Origin: Sphingomonas sp. NFR04
GTDB lineage: Bacteria; Pseudomonadota; Alphaproteobacteria; Sphingomonadales; Sphingomonadaceae
DNA: 64,000 nucleotides
NCBI RefSeq assembly: GCF_900114095.1
Contig: NZ_FORV01000002.1
Location: 248,001 to 312,000, forward strand
Direction of reading: 5' to 3'
Shown here: in pieces, positions 27,152 through 36,168 of the stretch
How the letters are laid out: each line of letters begins with the position of its first letter
How positions within the stretch are numbered: position 1 is the first letter of the stretch
Translations under genes and position numbers: made by a program
Notes under the pieces: model-generated
What the model saw: the letters and a program-made list of their open reading frames with translations, nothing else
Told to the model about the DNA's origin: nothing
Database searches by the model: none

Positions 27152-28504
27152 TCAGTCGTCTTTTTCGGCACCGGCCCTGGCGGCGCGCACGCTCTGCACG
27201 ACGAAGCCGCGTTGCCACAGCAGCCACAGCAGCACCATGCCGGGGATCGCCACTACCGAGGTCATCACCCAGAAGCCGGCCCAGCCGAGCTTCTCGGCGA
27301 AGATGCCGGCCGGGGCGGCCAGCCACGTTCGTCCGACGCCGGCCAGCGAAGAAAGCAGCGCGAACTGCGTCGCGGTGTACGCGAGGCTCGACAGGCCCGA
27401 AAGATAGGTCACAAACACCGTCAGCCCGAGCCCGCTCGTCACCTGCTCAGTTGCGACGGCGATCGTCAGCCAAAGGTCCGAATGGCCCTGGGTCGCGAGC
27501 ACCGCGAAGGTCAGGTTGCTCAGCATCATCAGCATGCCCGAGACGAACAGCGCACGGCCCATGCCCAGCCACGCCAGCAACGGCGCCGACAGCGCGGTCC
27601 CGACGATCAGCCCCCAGAACCCGACGACCTTGTTGATCGCCAGGAACTCGGTGTCGCTGAAGCCGAGTTCGACGATCATCGGGTTGAGCATCGATTGGCC
27701 CATCGCATCGCCCAGCTTGTAGATCAGCACGAACAACAGGATCAGCACGGCACCGCGGCGCTGCAGGAACTCGCGAAAGGGCCCGATCAGCGTGGTTTCG
27801 AGCCAATTGCCTGCGCCCTTTCGGGGTTCCTGCGCGAGCACCCGGTCATGAAGCCCGGGTCCTGCCCAAACTGCCGCCAGGGCCCCCGGCAGAACGCAAA
27901 GGCCGGTGAGGCCGTATGCCATCGCCCATCCGAAGCCCAGTCCCTCGGACGACGCCATCGCGATCGTGCCGACGCCGGCGATGAATGCGCCCAGGCGGTA
28001 GCCGAACTGGTTGTTAGCGGTGCCGTGCGGCAACTCGGCCTCGGGCAGGATCTCGATGCGATATGCATCGATCACGATGTCCTGCGTCGCTGCCAGGAAG
28101 GCGGTAACGATCGCCCAGAAGGCGAATACCCCCAGATGAAGCTCAGGCTGGCTCGCGCCGAGCATCCAGACGGAAGCAAACAGCAACACCTGGATCAGAA
28201 ACAACCACGAGCGCCGCTGGCCAAACAGGCGTGTGAGCACCGGCAGCTTCAACCGGTCGATCAGCGGTGCCCAGAGGAACTTCAGGGTGTACGGCGTGGT
28301 GAGCCCGATCGCGAAGCCGATCGTCTTCTTCTCGATCCCGACCTTGGCGAGCCAGAAGGTCATGGTGCCGAGCAGCAGCGCCAACGGGAAGCCGCTCGAA
28401 ATGCCCAGCAGCAACGCCGCGATCGGACGGGGCCGAAGATACGGCCCCATTGTCGCAACGAACCCGCGCCGCCGTTCGCCTTCCAGCCGTTCCGTACCCG
28501 CCAT
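27152..28504 (-). CDS. AmpG-like MFS permease
   Basis: This 450-residue protein has about 12 membrane helices. [44 protein letters not shown] and [14 protein letters not shown] follow the AmpG muropeptide permease pattern. AmpG imports anhydro-muropeptides for cell-wall recycling. Related carriers transport other ligands, so the substrate is not certain. It is convergent with the DUF6628 gene and divergent from the Rieske oxygenase. Confidence 0.85.
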   Translation of the reverse strand: MAGTERLEGERRRGFVATMGPYLRPRPIAALLLGISSGFPLALLLGTMTFWLAKVGIEKKTIGFAIGLTTPYTLKFLWAPLIDRLKLPVLTRLFGQRRSWLFLIQVLLFASVWMLGASQPELHLGVFAFWAIVTAFLAATQDIVIDAYRIEILPEAELPHGTANNQFGYRLGAFIAGVGTIAMASSEGLGFGWAMAYGLTGLCVLPGALAAVWAGPGLHDRVLAQEPRKGAGNWLETTLIGPFREFLQRRGAVLILLFVLIYKLGDAMGQSMLNPMIVELGFSDTEFLAINKVVGFWGLIVGTALSAPLLAWLGMGRALFVSGMLMMLSNLTFAVLATQGHSDLWLTIAVATEQVTSGLGLTVFVTYLSGLSSLAYTATQFALLSSLAGVGRTWLAAPAGIFAEKLGWAGFWVMTSVVAIPGMVLLWLLWQRGFVVQSVRAARAGAEKDD

Positions 28505-28561
28505 GCCTTGCTCCCCGCTTCAGGACGCGCGACACTAGCGGAAAAGCGACGGAGAGGAAGG

Positions 28562-29755
28562 ATGAACGCACCGACGCAGGGCCAGCGCGCGCTGGCGGCG
28601 ATGCTGGCGCAGGGCGGCGACGCCGGTGCGGGGCCGATAAGCCATGTCGACGCCAGCGTTTATACCAGCCCCGAGCGCTTCGCCGCCGAGCGCTCCCGCA
28701 TCTTCGATCGCGCGCCGCTCGTCCTCGCGCCCTCCGCGTTGCTGCCCGAGCCAGGCATGGCGGTGCCGCATGACGGCTTCGGCAAGCCGCTGCTGATCAC
28801 GCGCGACAAGCAGGGTCAGGCGCATGTCTTCCTCAATGTCTGCCGCCATCGCGGCACGCGGCTGGTGGAGGGGTGCGACGCTGTTAAAGCGCCCCGCCTC
28901 GTCTGCCCCTATCATGCCTGGAGCTACACGCTCGATGGTCGCCTTGCCGGGGTGCCCCGCGCCGAGGCGTTCCCCGGCCTCGACAAGGCCGACTTCGGGC
29001 TCCGCCGCCTGCCCACCCACGAAGCCGGCGGCCTGATCTGGTTCGCCTTCGACGATGCCGCCGACTTCGCCCATGCCGACACGCTGGCGCAGGACTTCGC
29101 CGCCTTCGATCTCGCCGGCCAGCATTGCTTCCGCAGGCGCACCCACCGCGTGCCGGCCAACTGGAAGCTGGTGATGGACGCCTTTCTGGAGAGCTACCAC
29201 ATCCAGCGGCTCCACGCCGGCAGCATCGCGCCCTTCTTCCAGGACGGCGTCTCCGCCGCCGACCGCATCGGCCCGCACCAGCGTTCTGCCGTCGGCCGCG
29301 CCGCCAGCATCGCCGCGCTCGAGTCGGAGGACTGGCCCGTCCTGCGCGGTGCGATCACCTACACCTACCAGATGTTCCCCGGCGCGGTGCTCGCGGTCAG
29401 CCCCGATTACATCAACCTGATGGTGCTGATGCCGCGCGCGGTCGACGAGGTCTGGGTCGAGGACTTCATGCTGATCCCAGAAGCCCCCGCCACCGACAAG
29501 GCCCGCGACCATTGGGAACGCAGCTGGCAGCTGCTCGACGGCGGCGTGTTTGCCTCGGAAGATTTCCGAGCCTGCGCGCTGGCGCAGGAGGGTCTTGCCG
29601 CCGGCGCCGTCGAGCGGGTGACGCTCGGAAATCTTGAGCAAGGGGTCCGCGTTTTCCACGATGCGGTCGATGCGTGGGTCTCGTGCGACAACATGCCCGT
29701 GATCGGTGCGACTCGCCCCTTCGGTCAGGCTTCTGTTCAGGAAGGGGTGCTATAA
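28562..29755 (+). CDS. Rieske-type ring-hydroxylating oxygenase, large subunit
   Basis: This 397-residue enzyme has an N-terminal Rieske [2Fe-2S] domain with Cys94/His96 (CRHRG) and Cys115/His118 (CPYHAW). The catalytic domain carries the mononuclear iron motif ESYHIQRLH with His213 and His218. In the family, two electrons arrive from a separate reductase; none is encoded nearby. The sequence suggests the group containing choline and carnitine monooxygenases as much as aromatic dioxygenases, so the substrate is open. ATG 28562 has GGAGAGGAAGG upstream. The long upstream open frame lies antisense to ampG and is not coding. Confidence 0.9.
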   Translation: MNAPTQGQRALAAMLAQGGDAGAGPISHVDASVYTSPERFAAERSRIFDRAPLVLAPSALLPEPGMAVPHDGFGKPLLITRDKQGQAHVFLNVCRHRGTRLVEGCDAVKAPRLVCPYHAWSYTLDGRLAGVPRAEAFPGLDKADFGLRRLPTHEAGGLIWFAFDDAADFAHADTLAQDFAAFDLAGQHCFRRRTHRVPANWKLVMDAFLESYHIQRLHAGSIAPFFQDGVSAADRIGPHQRSAVGRAASIAALESEDWPVLRGAITYTYQMFPGAVLAVSPDYINLMVLMPRAVDEVWVEDFMLIPEAPATDKARDHWERSWQLLDGGVFASEDFRACALAQEGLAAGAVERVTLGNLEQGVRVFHDAVDAWVSCDNMPVIGATRPFGQASVQEGVL

Positions 29756-29782
29756 CGCCGGGATCGACCAAAGGAGTTCGCC

Positions 29783-29914
29783 ATGTCCCGTACCCGCACC
29801 CGCGCCGCCACAGCACCCAAGCAGGCCTCGCCGCAGGAAATGGTCGCGAACCTCGCGGTGCTCGCCTCGGTATTCGCCTGGGCCGGGGTGGTGGTGACGC
29901 TATTCGTCCACTGA
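29783..29914 (+). CDS. 43-residue single-helix membrane protein
   Basis: ATG 29783 has a strong AAAGGAG seven bases upstream. The peptide has a basic N-terminus (SRTRTRAATAPKQA), then one membrane helix (MVANLAVLASVFAWAGVVVTLFV). It is too short for most ORF callers. It lies 27 bp after the Rieske oxygenase gene on the same strand and may be cotranscribed with it. Function is unknown. Confidence 0.6.
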   Translation: MSRTRTRAATAPKQASPQEMVANLAVLASVFAWAGVVVTLFVH

Positions 29915-29920
29915 TCGGCG

Positions 29921-30352
29921 TCAGCCGCCCAGGAACAGGTTGAAACTGCTCGGCAGGCGGCGCGGTATCTTGCCGCCTTCCAGCACCGCCTCGATCGCAT
30001 CGATCGCCAGCAGCAAGTCGCGCTGCGCATAAGGCTTGGCGAGGCATCCCGCCGCCAGCGCCCGCGCATCCGCCGGGCAGGCCCCGGTCACGAACAGCAC
30101 CGGCACGCCGCGCGCAAAGGCGATGCGCGCCACTTCGATCCCGCTGCCGTCCGCGAGGTTGATGTCCGCCAGCACCAGGTCGAGCACGTCATGCGAATCG
30201 ACGATGCGCGTGGCATCGGCCACCGAGTCGACGGTCGCCACGATGGTGAAGCCCGACTCGCGGAGGAAATGCTCGGTATCGAACGCCACCAGCGGCTCGT
30301 CCTCGACGACGAGCAGATGTTCGATCCGCCGCTTCTTCCTTCCGAACAACAT
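29921..30352 (-). CDS. Single-domain response regulator
   Basis: This 143-residue protein is a lone receiver domain. Glu17-Asp18 form the acidic pocket, Asp63 in LADINLADG is the phosphoacceptor, LFVTGA carries the switch Thr, and AKPY the conserved Lys. A basic N-terminus (FGRKKRR) and a ~30-residue tail flank it; there is no output domain. Such proteins act by protein contact, often in stress or motility circuits. No histidine kinase is adjacent. It is divergent from rluB, with about 110 bp between the starts. Confidence 0.88.
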   Translation of the reverse strand: MLFGRKKRRIEHLLVVEDEPLVAFDTEHFLRESGFTIVATVDSVADATRIVDSHDVLDLVLADINLADGSGIEVARIAFARGVPVLFVTGACPADARALAAGCLAKPYAQRDLLLAIDAIEAVLEGGKIPRRLPSSFNLFLGG

Positions 30353-30461
30353 CGTCGTTGGGCCCCCGAATCAACCGCTTAACACAGCCCGTAACGCGCG
30401 AGTCACGAACTGGCACCGTATAAATTTTTGCCAGCCCCGCCGAAATCGCTATAGCGCTGCG

Positions 30462-32018
30462 GTGTCTGACTCCAAGCCTATCAAAACCGCCGGTACGCCG
30501 CAGCGTATCGCCAAGCTCCTCGCCCGTGCCGGCATCGCCTCGCGGCGCGAGATCGAGCGCATGATCGCCGAGGGGCGCATCGCCCTCAACGGCACCACGC
30601 TCGATACCCCCGCGACCATCCTCACCTCGCTCCACGGCGTCACCGTCGACGGCAATCCCGTCGCCGCCGCGACCCCGGCGCGGCTGTTCCGCTACCACAA
30701 GGCGGCGGGCCTGCTCACCGCCGAACGCGACTTTACCGGCCGCCCGACCATCTATGACCGCATGCCCGAGGGCCTGCCGCGGGTGATGCCCGTCGGCCGA
30801 CTCGACCTCAATACCGAAGGCCTGCTGCTGCTCACCACGGACGGCGAGCTCAAGCGCGAGATGGAGCTGCCGGCAAGCGGCGTCGAGCGCACCTATCGCG
30901 CCCGCGCCTATGGCCAGGTGAGCCAGGAGCAGCTCGAGGACCTGATGCTCGGCATCGAGATCGAAGGCGTGCGCTACGGCCCGATCAACGCCAATATCGA
31001 GCGGCGGACCGGCGCCAATCTCTGGATCGAGATGACGCTGACCGAAGGCAAGAACCGCGAAGTCCGCAACGTTCTCGAATTCCTGGGCCTGCAGGTCAGC
31101 CGCCTGATCCGGACCCGCTACGGCCCCTTCTATCTCAACGATTTGCCCGCGGGCGATGTCGACGAGATCCGCCAGGCCGACCTGATCACCTTCCGCACGG
31201 TGCTCGGCAAGGCCGGCGGCGGCAAGGCGGCCTCCAACCTGCAGTTCGCGACGCGCCAGCGCGTGATCGAGCCGGTCGAGAAACCCGCAAAGGTCGAGCC
31301 CGAAGGGCGTCGCCGGATCGCCAAGCCGGCGCCGGTGGCAAAGGGGCCCGTGTTCACCGCCCGCGCCACGCCCAAGGCCAAGCCGAAGGACGGCGAGGAA
31401 CGGCCGCGTACCGGCGGGCGGCTCGGCGTGCGCGAAGGCAGCGAGGGCGGAGTCGCCAAGCCGGCCCGTGCCGCCCGCGCCAAATCCTTCCGCGACACCC
31501 GCGAGCCGCGCGCCGGCGATCTGGTCGATCGCCCGCGCGGCCGCCGCGACGCCCGCGGTGAACAGGGTGCCGAGCGGCCCCGCACGCCGCGCGACGGCGA
31601 GCGCACCTGGTCGCGCGGCGGCGAAACCGGAGAGCGCGGCCGCAGTGCCGGCCCGTCGCGCTTCGGCGGTGCAGATGGCGATCGTCCGCGCGGTCCGCGC
31701 ACTGCCCGGCCGGGCGGCGAGTCGACCGAACGGACTCGCGCGCCTCGACCCACCCGCTTCGGCGGCGACGAAGGCGAGCGTCCGCGCGGTCCGCGGGGAG
31801 CACAGCCACGCGGCGACGCGACCGACCGCAACCGCACCCCACGCCCCTCGCGCTTCGGTGCGGACGAGAGCGAGCGCCCCCGCGGCCCCCGCACGCCGCG
31901 CCCCGGCGGTAGCACCACGTCCGAGCGTCCGCGCACGCCGCGACCCGGCGGCAGCGGTGGTGGCGATCGTCCGCAACGCCCCGGCGGCCCCGGCCGTCCG
32001 CCGCGGGGGCGCGGCTGA
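30462..32018 (+). CDS. rluB: 23S rRNA pseudouridine synthase (RluB/RsuA type) with long Arg-Gly-Pro tail
   Basis: This 518-residue protein has an S4 RNA-binding domain (about residues 14-60, RIAKLLARAGIASRREIERM) and the RsuA/RluB catalytic domain with Asp115 in GRLDLNTEG. These enzymes modify 23S rRNA near the peptidyl transferase centre. From about residue 260 the protein is low-complexity and basic, with repeated units of the type RPTRFGGDEGERPRGPRG; the tail is about half of the protein. Start is GTG 30462, chosen because the frame upstream is antisense to the response regulator. The stop overlaps the rsmD ATG. Confidence 0.9.
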   Translation: MSDSKPIKTAGTPQRIAKLLARAGIASRREIERMIAEGRIALNGTTLDTPATILTSLHGVTVDGNPVAAATPARLFRYHKAAGLLTAERDFTGRPTIYDRMPEGLPRVMPVGRLDLNTEGLLLLTTDGELKREMELPASGVERTYRARAYGQVSQEQLEDLMLGIEIEGVRYGPINANIERRTGANLWIEMTLTEGKNREVRNVLEFLGLQVSRLIRTRYGPFYLNDLPAGDVDEIRQADLITFRTVLGKAGGGKAASNLQFATRQRVIEPVEKPAKVEPEGRRRIAKPAPVAKGPVFTARATPKAKPKDGEERPRTGGRLGVREGSEGGVAKPARAARAKSFRDTREPRAGDLVDRPRGRRDARGEQGAERPRTPRDGERTWSRGGETGERGRSAGPSRFGGADGDRPRGPRTARPGGESTERTRAPRPTRFGGDEGERPRGPRGAQPRGDATDRNRTPRPSRFGADESERPRGPRTPRPGGSTTSERPRTPRPGGSGGGDRPQRPGGPGRPPRGRG

Positions 32019-32557
32019 TGCGGATCATCGCCGGAGACTGGCGCGGGCGTCCGCTGGCCGCGCCCAAGGGCGACACCACCCGCCCCACCGCCGATCGCAC
32101 CCGCGAGGCGCTGTTCTCGATGCTGGCTTCCCGGCTCGGCAGCTTCGAGGAACTGGCCGTCGGTGACTTCTTCGCCGGCTCGGGCGCGCTGGGACTGGAA
32201 GCGCTGTCGCGGGGCGCAGCCTCGTGTCTGTTCGTCGAGCAGGATCGTGCGGCGCTCGATGCGCTCAAGGCCAATATTGCCAAGCTTGGCGCCAAACGTA
32301 CCGATGTCCGCCCGGGCTCGGTGATGGCGCTGGGCCCTGCCCGCGCGCCGCTCGACCTCATCCTGATGGACCCGCCCTATGGCACCGGCGCCGGTATCGT
32401 CGCGCTCGACAAGCTGGCACGGCTCGGCTGGACCGGGCCCGGCACCTGGATCAGCATCGAGACGGGGAAGACCGAGGATGTCGAGCTTGCCGGCTTCGTG
32501 GTCGATGCCGATCGGGTCTACGGCAAGGCGAAGCTGACCCTGCTCCGCCCCGCCTGA
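32018..32557 (+). CDS. rsmD: 16S rRNA (guanine-966-N2)-methyltransferase
   Basis: This 179-residue Rossmann methyltransferase modifies G966 of 16S rRNA. MRIIAGDWRGRPL at the start, RPTADRTREALFSML, the SAM-binding DFFAGSGALG (residues 50-59) and the catalytic DPPY (118-121) are all present. It is coupled to rluB by a TGATG overlap, which joins two rRNA-modification genes. Length is normal. Confidence 0.96.
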   Translation: MRIIAGDWRGRPLAAPKGDTTRPTADRTREALFSMLASRLGSFEELAVGDFFAGSGALGLEALSRGAASCLFVEQDRAALDALKANIAKLGAKRTDVRPGSVMALGPARAPLDLILMDPPYGTGAGIVALDKLARLGWTGPGTWISIETGKTEDVELAGFVVDADRVYGKAKLTLLRPA

Positions 32558-32561
32558 AGGA

Positions 32562-33824
32562 TCAGCGCCGCCGGGTGAGCAGCAGGCCGATCAGGCTGAG
32601 CCCGGCGGCCCCTGCCAGATACCAGCCGACCATGCCGATGCCGCCGCGCTCGACCAGAGTCTGCGCGATCAGCGGGGTCAGCCCGCCGCCGAGGATGCCG
32701 CCCAGGTTGAAGGTCACCGACACGCCGGTATAGCGGACCTGCGCCGGGAACAGGCTGGGCAGCCAGCCGCCGAGCGGGCCGTAGACGAAGCCCATCACGA
32801 ACAGTCCGGCGGCAAGCCAGACAAACACCGCACCCAGCGAACCCGGCACCAGCAGCGCGGGCATCGCCAGCCCCAGCGGCACCATCGCGATGCAGCCGAG
32901 CGCCAGCACCAACGTCGCGCCGCGCTTGTCGGCCAGCCAGCCGGCGACACCGATGCCCAGCGCCATGAACAGGATCGCGGCCAGTTCGGCGCCCAGGAAC
33001 GCTGCGCGCGGATAGCCGAGCGTCTTGGTGCCGAAGCCGATCGCGAACAGCGTCGCGACGTAGAACAGCGCGAAGCAGGCGACGGTACCCAGCGTCCCCG
33101 CCAGCGTCGCGCCCAGATGGTTGCGGAGCAGCTCCCCCAGCGGCACCTGCGGCGGCGGGGCATGCTCGGCCGCCTCGACAAAGGCCGGCGTCTCGGCGAT
33201 GCGGAGGCGGACCCAAAGGCCCAGGCCGACCAGCGCCGCGCTCGCCAGGAACGGCAGGCGCCAGCCCCAGTCGCGGAACGCCGCATCGTCGAGAAAGGCG
33301 CCGAGCAGCAGGAACAGGCCGTTGGCGGCGATGAACCCCACCGGCGCGCCGAGCGGCGGGAAGCTGCCATAGCGGTACGCCCAACCCTTGGGGGCATATT
33401 CCACCGCCAGCAGGCTCGCCCCGCCCCATTCGCCGCCCAGTCCCAGCCCTTGGCCGAAGCGGAGCAGGCACAGCAGCAGCGGCGCCACCCAGCCGATCAT
33501 CGCATGGCCAGGCAGGCAGCCGATCAGCACCGTGGAGGCGCCCATCAGCATCAGCGAGGCGACCAGGGTGGACTTGCGCCCGAGCCGGTCGCCGAAATGG
33601 CCGAATACCAGCCCGCCCAGCGGCCGCGCGAAGAAGGCGACGCTGAAGCTGGCATAGGCCGCGACCTGTTGCAGCCACGGCTCCTGCGCCGGAAAGAACA
33701 GCGGGCCGAACACCAGCGCCGTCGCCGTCGCATAGATATAGAAATCGTAGAACTCGACCGACGTTCCCACCAGGCTCGCGAACAGGATGCGGCGGTGGGA
33801 AGCGGGCGTGGCGGCATGGGCCAT
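32562..33824 (-). CDS. MHS-family MFS transporter
   Basis: This 420-residue protein has 12 predicted membrane helices. SVEFYDFYIYATATALVFGPLFFP, RPLGGLVFGHFGDRLGRKSTL and GEWGGASLLAVEYAP are typical of the metabolite:H+ symporter group, which includes ShiA and ProP. Members import organic acids, shikimate or osmolytes; the substrate cannot be told here. ATG 33824 has GGAGGA six bases upstream, better than the upstream GTG/ATG options at 33872. It is convergent with rsmD (4 bp gap). Confidence 0.87.
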   Translation of the reverse strand: MAHAATPASHRRILFASLVGTSVEFYDFYIYATATALVFGPLFFPAQEPWLQQVAAYASFSVAFFARPLGGLVFGHFGDRLGRKSTLVASLMLMGASTVLIGCLPGHAMIGWVAPLLLCLLRFGQGLGLGGEWGGASLLAVEYAPKGWAYRYGSFPPLGAPVGFIAANGLFLLLGAFLDDAAFRDWGWRLPFLASAALVGLGLWVRLRIAETPAFVEAAEHAPPPQVPLGELLRNHLGATLAGTLGTVACFALFYVATLFAIGFGTKTLGYPRAAFLGAELAAILFMALGIGVAGWLADKRGATLVLALGCIAMVPLGLAMPALLVPGSLGAVFVWLAAGLFVMGFVYGPLGGWLPSLFPAQVRYTGVSVTFNLGGILGGGLTPLIAQTLVERGGIGMVGWYLAGAAGLSLIGLLLTRRR

Positions 33825-33949
33825 GTGCGATCCTCCGGCCGCCTCCCTCGGGCCAGTCGTCGCGCGGGTCAAGCCGCGTTCAGCGCAGCGACAGTTTCGG
33901 CTCGGTATCGAACTCCTGCACGCGTTTCACCGGAAAAAGGGAGTCGGAT

Positions 33950-34123
33950 ATGCGCGAATCGCCCATCAAGCGTCTGGTCTATGCGACCTTCTTCAGCCTG
34001 CTCGCGGGCGTGCTGGTCGCGGCCTATAACCCCGTCGAGCATGTGAAGGCGGATCTCCGCGCCGATACCAGCGGCGTGCGGACCAGCCTGCACCTCGCCG
34101 TCCACGATCTGCTGCGCGGCTGA
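33950..34123 (+). CDS. 57-residue protein with one membrane helix
   Basis: ATG 33950 has AAAAAGGGAG upstream. The peptide begins RESPIKRLVYATFFSLLAGVL, giving one N-terminal membrane helix, then a polar tail (HVKADLRADTSGVRTSLHLA). It sits alone between the divergent MHS transporter and the convergent phosphate transporter. I recognise no family. The good ribosome site supports expression. Confidence 0.55.
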   Translation: MRESPIKRLVYATFFSLLAGVLVAAYNPVEHVKADLRADTSGVRTSLHLAVHDLLRG

Positions 34124-34127
34124 TGCG

Positions 34128-34154
34128 AAAAGGGCGGGACCCTGGTCCCGCCCC
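34128..34154 (-). terminator. Rho-independent terminator of pit
   Basis: On the minus strand GGGCGGGACC pairs with GGTCCCGCCC around a 2-base loop and is followed by TTTT. It lies 8 bp after the pit stop. The same stem could end the small plus-strand gene, but it has no T-run on that side. Confidence 0.8.
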
Positions 34155-34161
34155 GTGTCGC

Positions 34162-35805
34162 TCAGTGGAGGCCGAAGAGGCGCACTGCGCTCAACATCAG
34201 CCAGTACAGTCCGCCGGAGAGCAGCATCGCCGCCGGCAGCGTCATCAGCCAGGCCAGCGCCATGTTGCGGATCGTCCGCGCCTGGAGACCGGCGCCACTC
34301 CCCACCGAAGCACCCGCGACGCCCGACGACAGGATGTGCGTGGTCGACACCGGCACGCCGAGATGATCGGCGCCCATGATGGTGGCGGCGGCGACGATCT
34401 CGGCAGCGGCGCCCATGCCATAGGTCATGTGCTGCTTGCCGATCTTCTCGCCGACCGTGACGACGATCCGCTTCCAGCCGATCATCGTGCCCAGGCCCAG
34501 CGCCAGCGCCACGACGATCTTCACCCACAGCGGAATGAAGCGCGTGCCGCTCTCCAGCCCGTCCTGATAGGCTTTCAGCGCCTTCAGCTCCTCGGGCTTG
34601 AACCCGTCCGGCTTCTTGGTGGCGAGCTTGCTGGTGTCGAGCACGAGGTACATGTCGTTGCGCACGTTCGAGCTGGCGCGCGCCGGCACCTTGCTCAGCG
34701 AGCCATAGCCGGCGACCTGCTCGGTCAGCGACTGCGACAGCGCCTCGAGCGCGGCATAGACCGTCGCCCCCTCGGCCTTGCGGTGCTGCAGCGCGTCGGT
34801 CAGCGTGGCACGCGCCTGGGCCGGGGTCAGCACCACGCTGCCGCTGCGGGCGTCGAACACGGCGTTGGCGGCCTGCGAGGTCTGGACGAAGGCAGCGGTC
34901 GCGCTCGCCGGCAACGTACGATTGAGCGCATAGGCGGTGGGGGCGCAGCCGATCAGGATCAGCATGATCAGCCCCATGCCCTTCTGGCCGTCGTTCGAGC
35001 CGTGGAAGAACGAGACCGCGGTGCAGGTGCCGATCAGAAGGGCGCGGATGCCGCGCGGCGGCGGCGCATTGCCTGCCGGTGCCTGGAACAGCGTCTTCCG
35101 CTTTGCGAAGACGACCCGCATCACCAGGATGAGCAGCAGCGCGCAGGCGAAGCCCATCAGCGGGCTCCAGAACAGCGCCGAGAACACCTTGGTCGCCTGG
35201 CCCCAGTCGACGCCGGCGGTGCCGCCGCGCGAGCCGCTGAGGATCAGCTGGTTGGCGAAGCCGACGCCCAGCACCGAACCGATCAGCGCATGGCTGGAGG
35301 AATTGGGCAGGCCGACATACCAGGTCGCGAGGTTCCAGAGGACGGCGGCGGTCAGCAGCGCGAAGATCATCGCGAAACCGGCGGAGGAGCCGACGTTGAG
35401 GATCAGGTCGACCGGCAACAGCGTGACGATCGCATAGGCGACGGCGCCGCTCGACGTCATCACGCCCAGGAAGTTGAAGAAGCCGGACCACACCACCGCC
35501 AGCTGCGCGGGCATCGAGTTGGTGTAGATCACGGTCGCCACCGCATTGGCGGTGTCGTGGAAGCCGTTGACGAATTCGAAGGCCAGCGCGATCAGCAGCG
35601 CGAGCCCGAGAAAGGCGAAGACGCCGAGCGCGAGCTGCTCGCCCGCCTCCCGCGTATCCACGAAGATGCTCCAGCCTGCGAACGCCAGTCCACCCACCAG
35701 GATGGCGGCAAACGCGAGCTTGGCGATGGGGTGCGTTTTATCGGAGAATCGGGGACTTCGCGGCAAATCTGCCGACGGAGCCTGGTCCATTGCTAGCGTC
35801 GCCAT
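34162..35805 (-). CDS. pit: PiT-family inorganic phosphate transporter
   Basis: This 547-residue inner-membrane carrier has the two PiT signature repeats: GFHDTANAVATVIYTN near residue 80, and the C-terminal copy near MGADHLGVPVSTTHI. LPNSSSHALIGSVLG is a second conserved block. About ten membrane helices flank a ~140-residue hydrophilic loop (HRKAEGATVYAALEALSQS). It imports phosphate with a cation, usually as metal phosphate. A probable Pho box lies 27 bp upstream of ATG 35805 and a strong terminator follows the stop. Confidence 0.94.
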   Translation of the reverse strand: MATLAMDQAPSADLPRSPRFSDKTHPIAKLAFAAILVGGLAFAGWSIFVDTREAGEQLALGVFAFLGLALLIALAFEFVNGFHDTANAVATVIYTNSMPAQLAVVWSGFFNFLGVMTSSGAVAYAIVTLLPVDLILNVGSSAGFAMIFALLTAAVLWNLATWYVGLPNSSSHALIGSVLGVGFANQLILSGSRGGTAGVDWGQATKVFSALFWSPLMGFACALLLILVMRVVFAKRKTLFQAPAGNAPPPRGIRALLIGTCTAVSFFHGSNDGQKGMGLIMLILIGCAPTAYALNRTLPASATAAFVQTSQAANAVFDARSGSVVLTPAQARATLTDALQHRKAEGATVYAALEALSQSLTEQVAGYGSLSKVPARASSNVRNDMYLVLDTSKLATKKPDGFKPEELKALKAYQDGLESGTRFIPLWVKIVVALALGLGTMIGWKRIVVTVGEKIGKQHMTYGMGAAAEIVAAATIMGADHLGVPVSTTHILSSGVAGASVGSGAGLQARTIRNMALAWLMTLPAAMLLSGGLYWLMLSAVRLFGLH

Positions 35806-35831
35806 GATGTTAGCGCCTTTGGGGATGGCTT

Positions 35832-35849
35832 GTGACGGGGTGATGACAA
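35832..35849 (-). promoter_or_regulatory. Candidate Pho box upstream of pit
   Basis: Read on the minus strand, TTGTCATCACCCCGTCAC contains two direct repeats, TTGTCAT and CCGTCAC, 11 bp apart. It agrees at 13 of 18 positions with the consensus CTGTCATAAATCTGTCAC that I recall for PhoB. It ends 27 bp before the pit start codon, which is close enough to overlap or sit just upstream of the core promoter. Confidence 0.6.
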
Positions 35850-35868
35850 AGCTGGGAGGGCACGGGGC

Positions 35869-36060
35869 TCAGCGCAGGCATTCGGTGTGCCGGATGCGCA
35901 CAACCTTGCCGCTTTGATCCCGCTCCTCCTGGCGCCCGGAAACGCAGCCGGGGTCGCGCTTCTGCGGGGCGCGCCACGCAACCACTGCGGCAACGACGGC
36001 GAGCGTCAGCACCGCCGCGAGCCGGACCTTCGTCCGGCGAGAGGAAAACCAGTTTGCCAT
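35869..36060 (-). CDS. Possible 63-residue membrane-anchored protein
   Basis: The peptide has a basic N-terminus (MANWFSSRRTKVR), one membrane helix (LAAVLTLAVVAAVVAW) and a charged tail with two Cys. No clear ribosome site precedes ATG 36060, so support is moderate. It lies upstream of pit on the same strand, with the probable Pho box between them. If it is not a gene, 35806-36168 holds only the pit control region. No family is recognised. Confidence 0.45.
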   Translation of the reverse strand: MANWFSSRRTKVRLAAVLTLAVVAAVVAWRAPQKRDPGCVSGRQEERDQSGKVVRIRHTECLR

Positions 36061-36168
36061 GGGTTAATCTGGCGCCGCCCATAAGCGCCGCATTGCGTCA
36101 GGGCAATCCACGCTGCGACGCGCTGCTACGGATTTCGGGTTGCGACGGTAAGCGTCGCCGAGCGCTGT

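Noticed and set aside
27212..28561. A long N-terminal extension of the Rieske oxygenase frame
   Set aside because: The extension lies antisense to the AmpG-like gene; the ATG at 28562 has a strong ribosome site and gives a normal enzyme length.
30409..30432. A possible sigma-54 promoter (TGGCAC followed by TTGCC) before rluB
   Set aside because: The spacing between GG and GC is far longer than the fixed 10 bp that sigma-54 needs.
30036..30461. An upstream extension of the rluB frame
   Set aside because: It overlaps the response regulator gene on the other strand, and the S4 domain begins just after GTG 30462.
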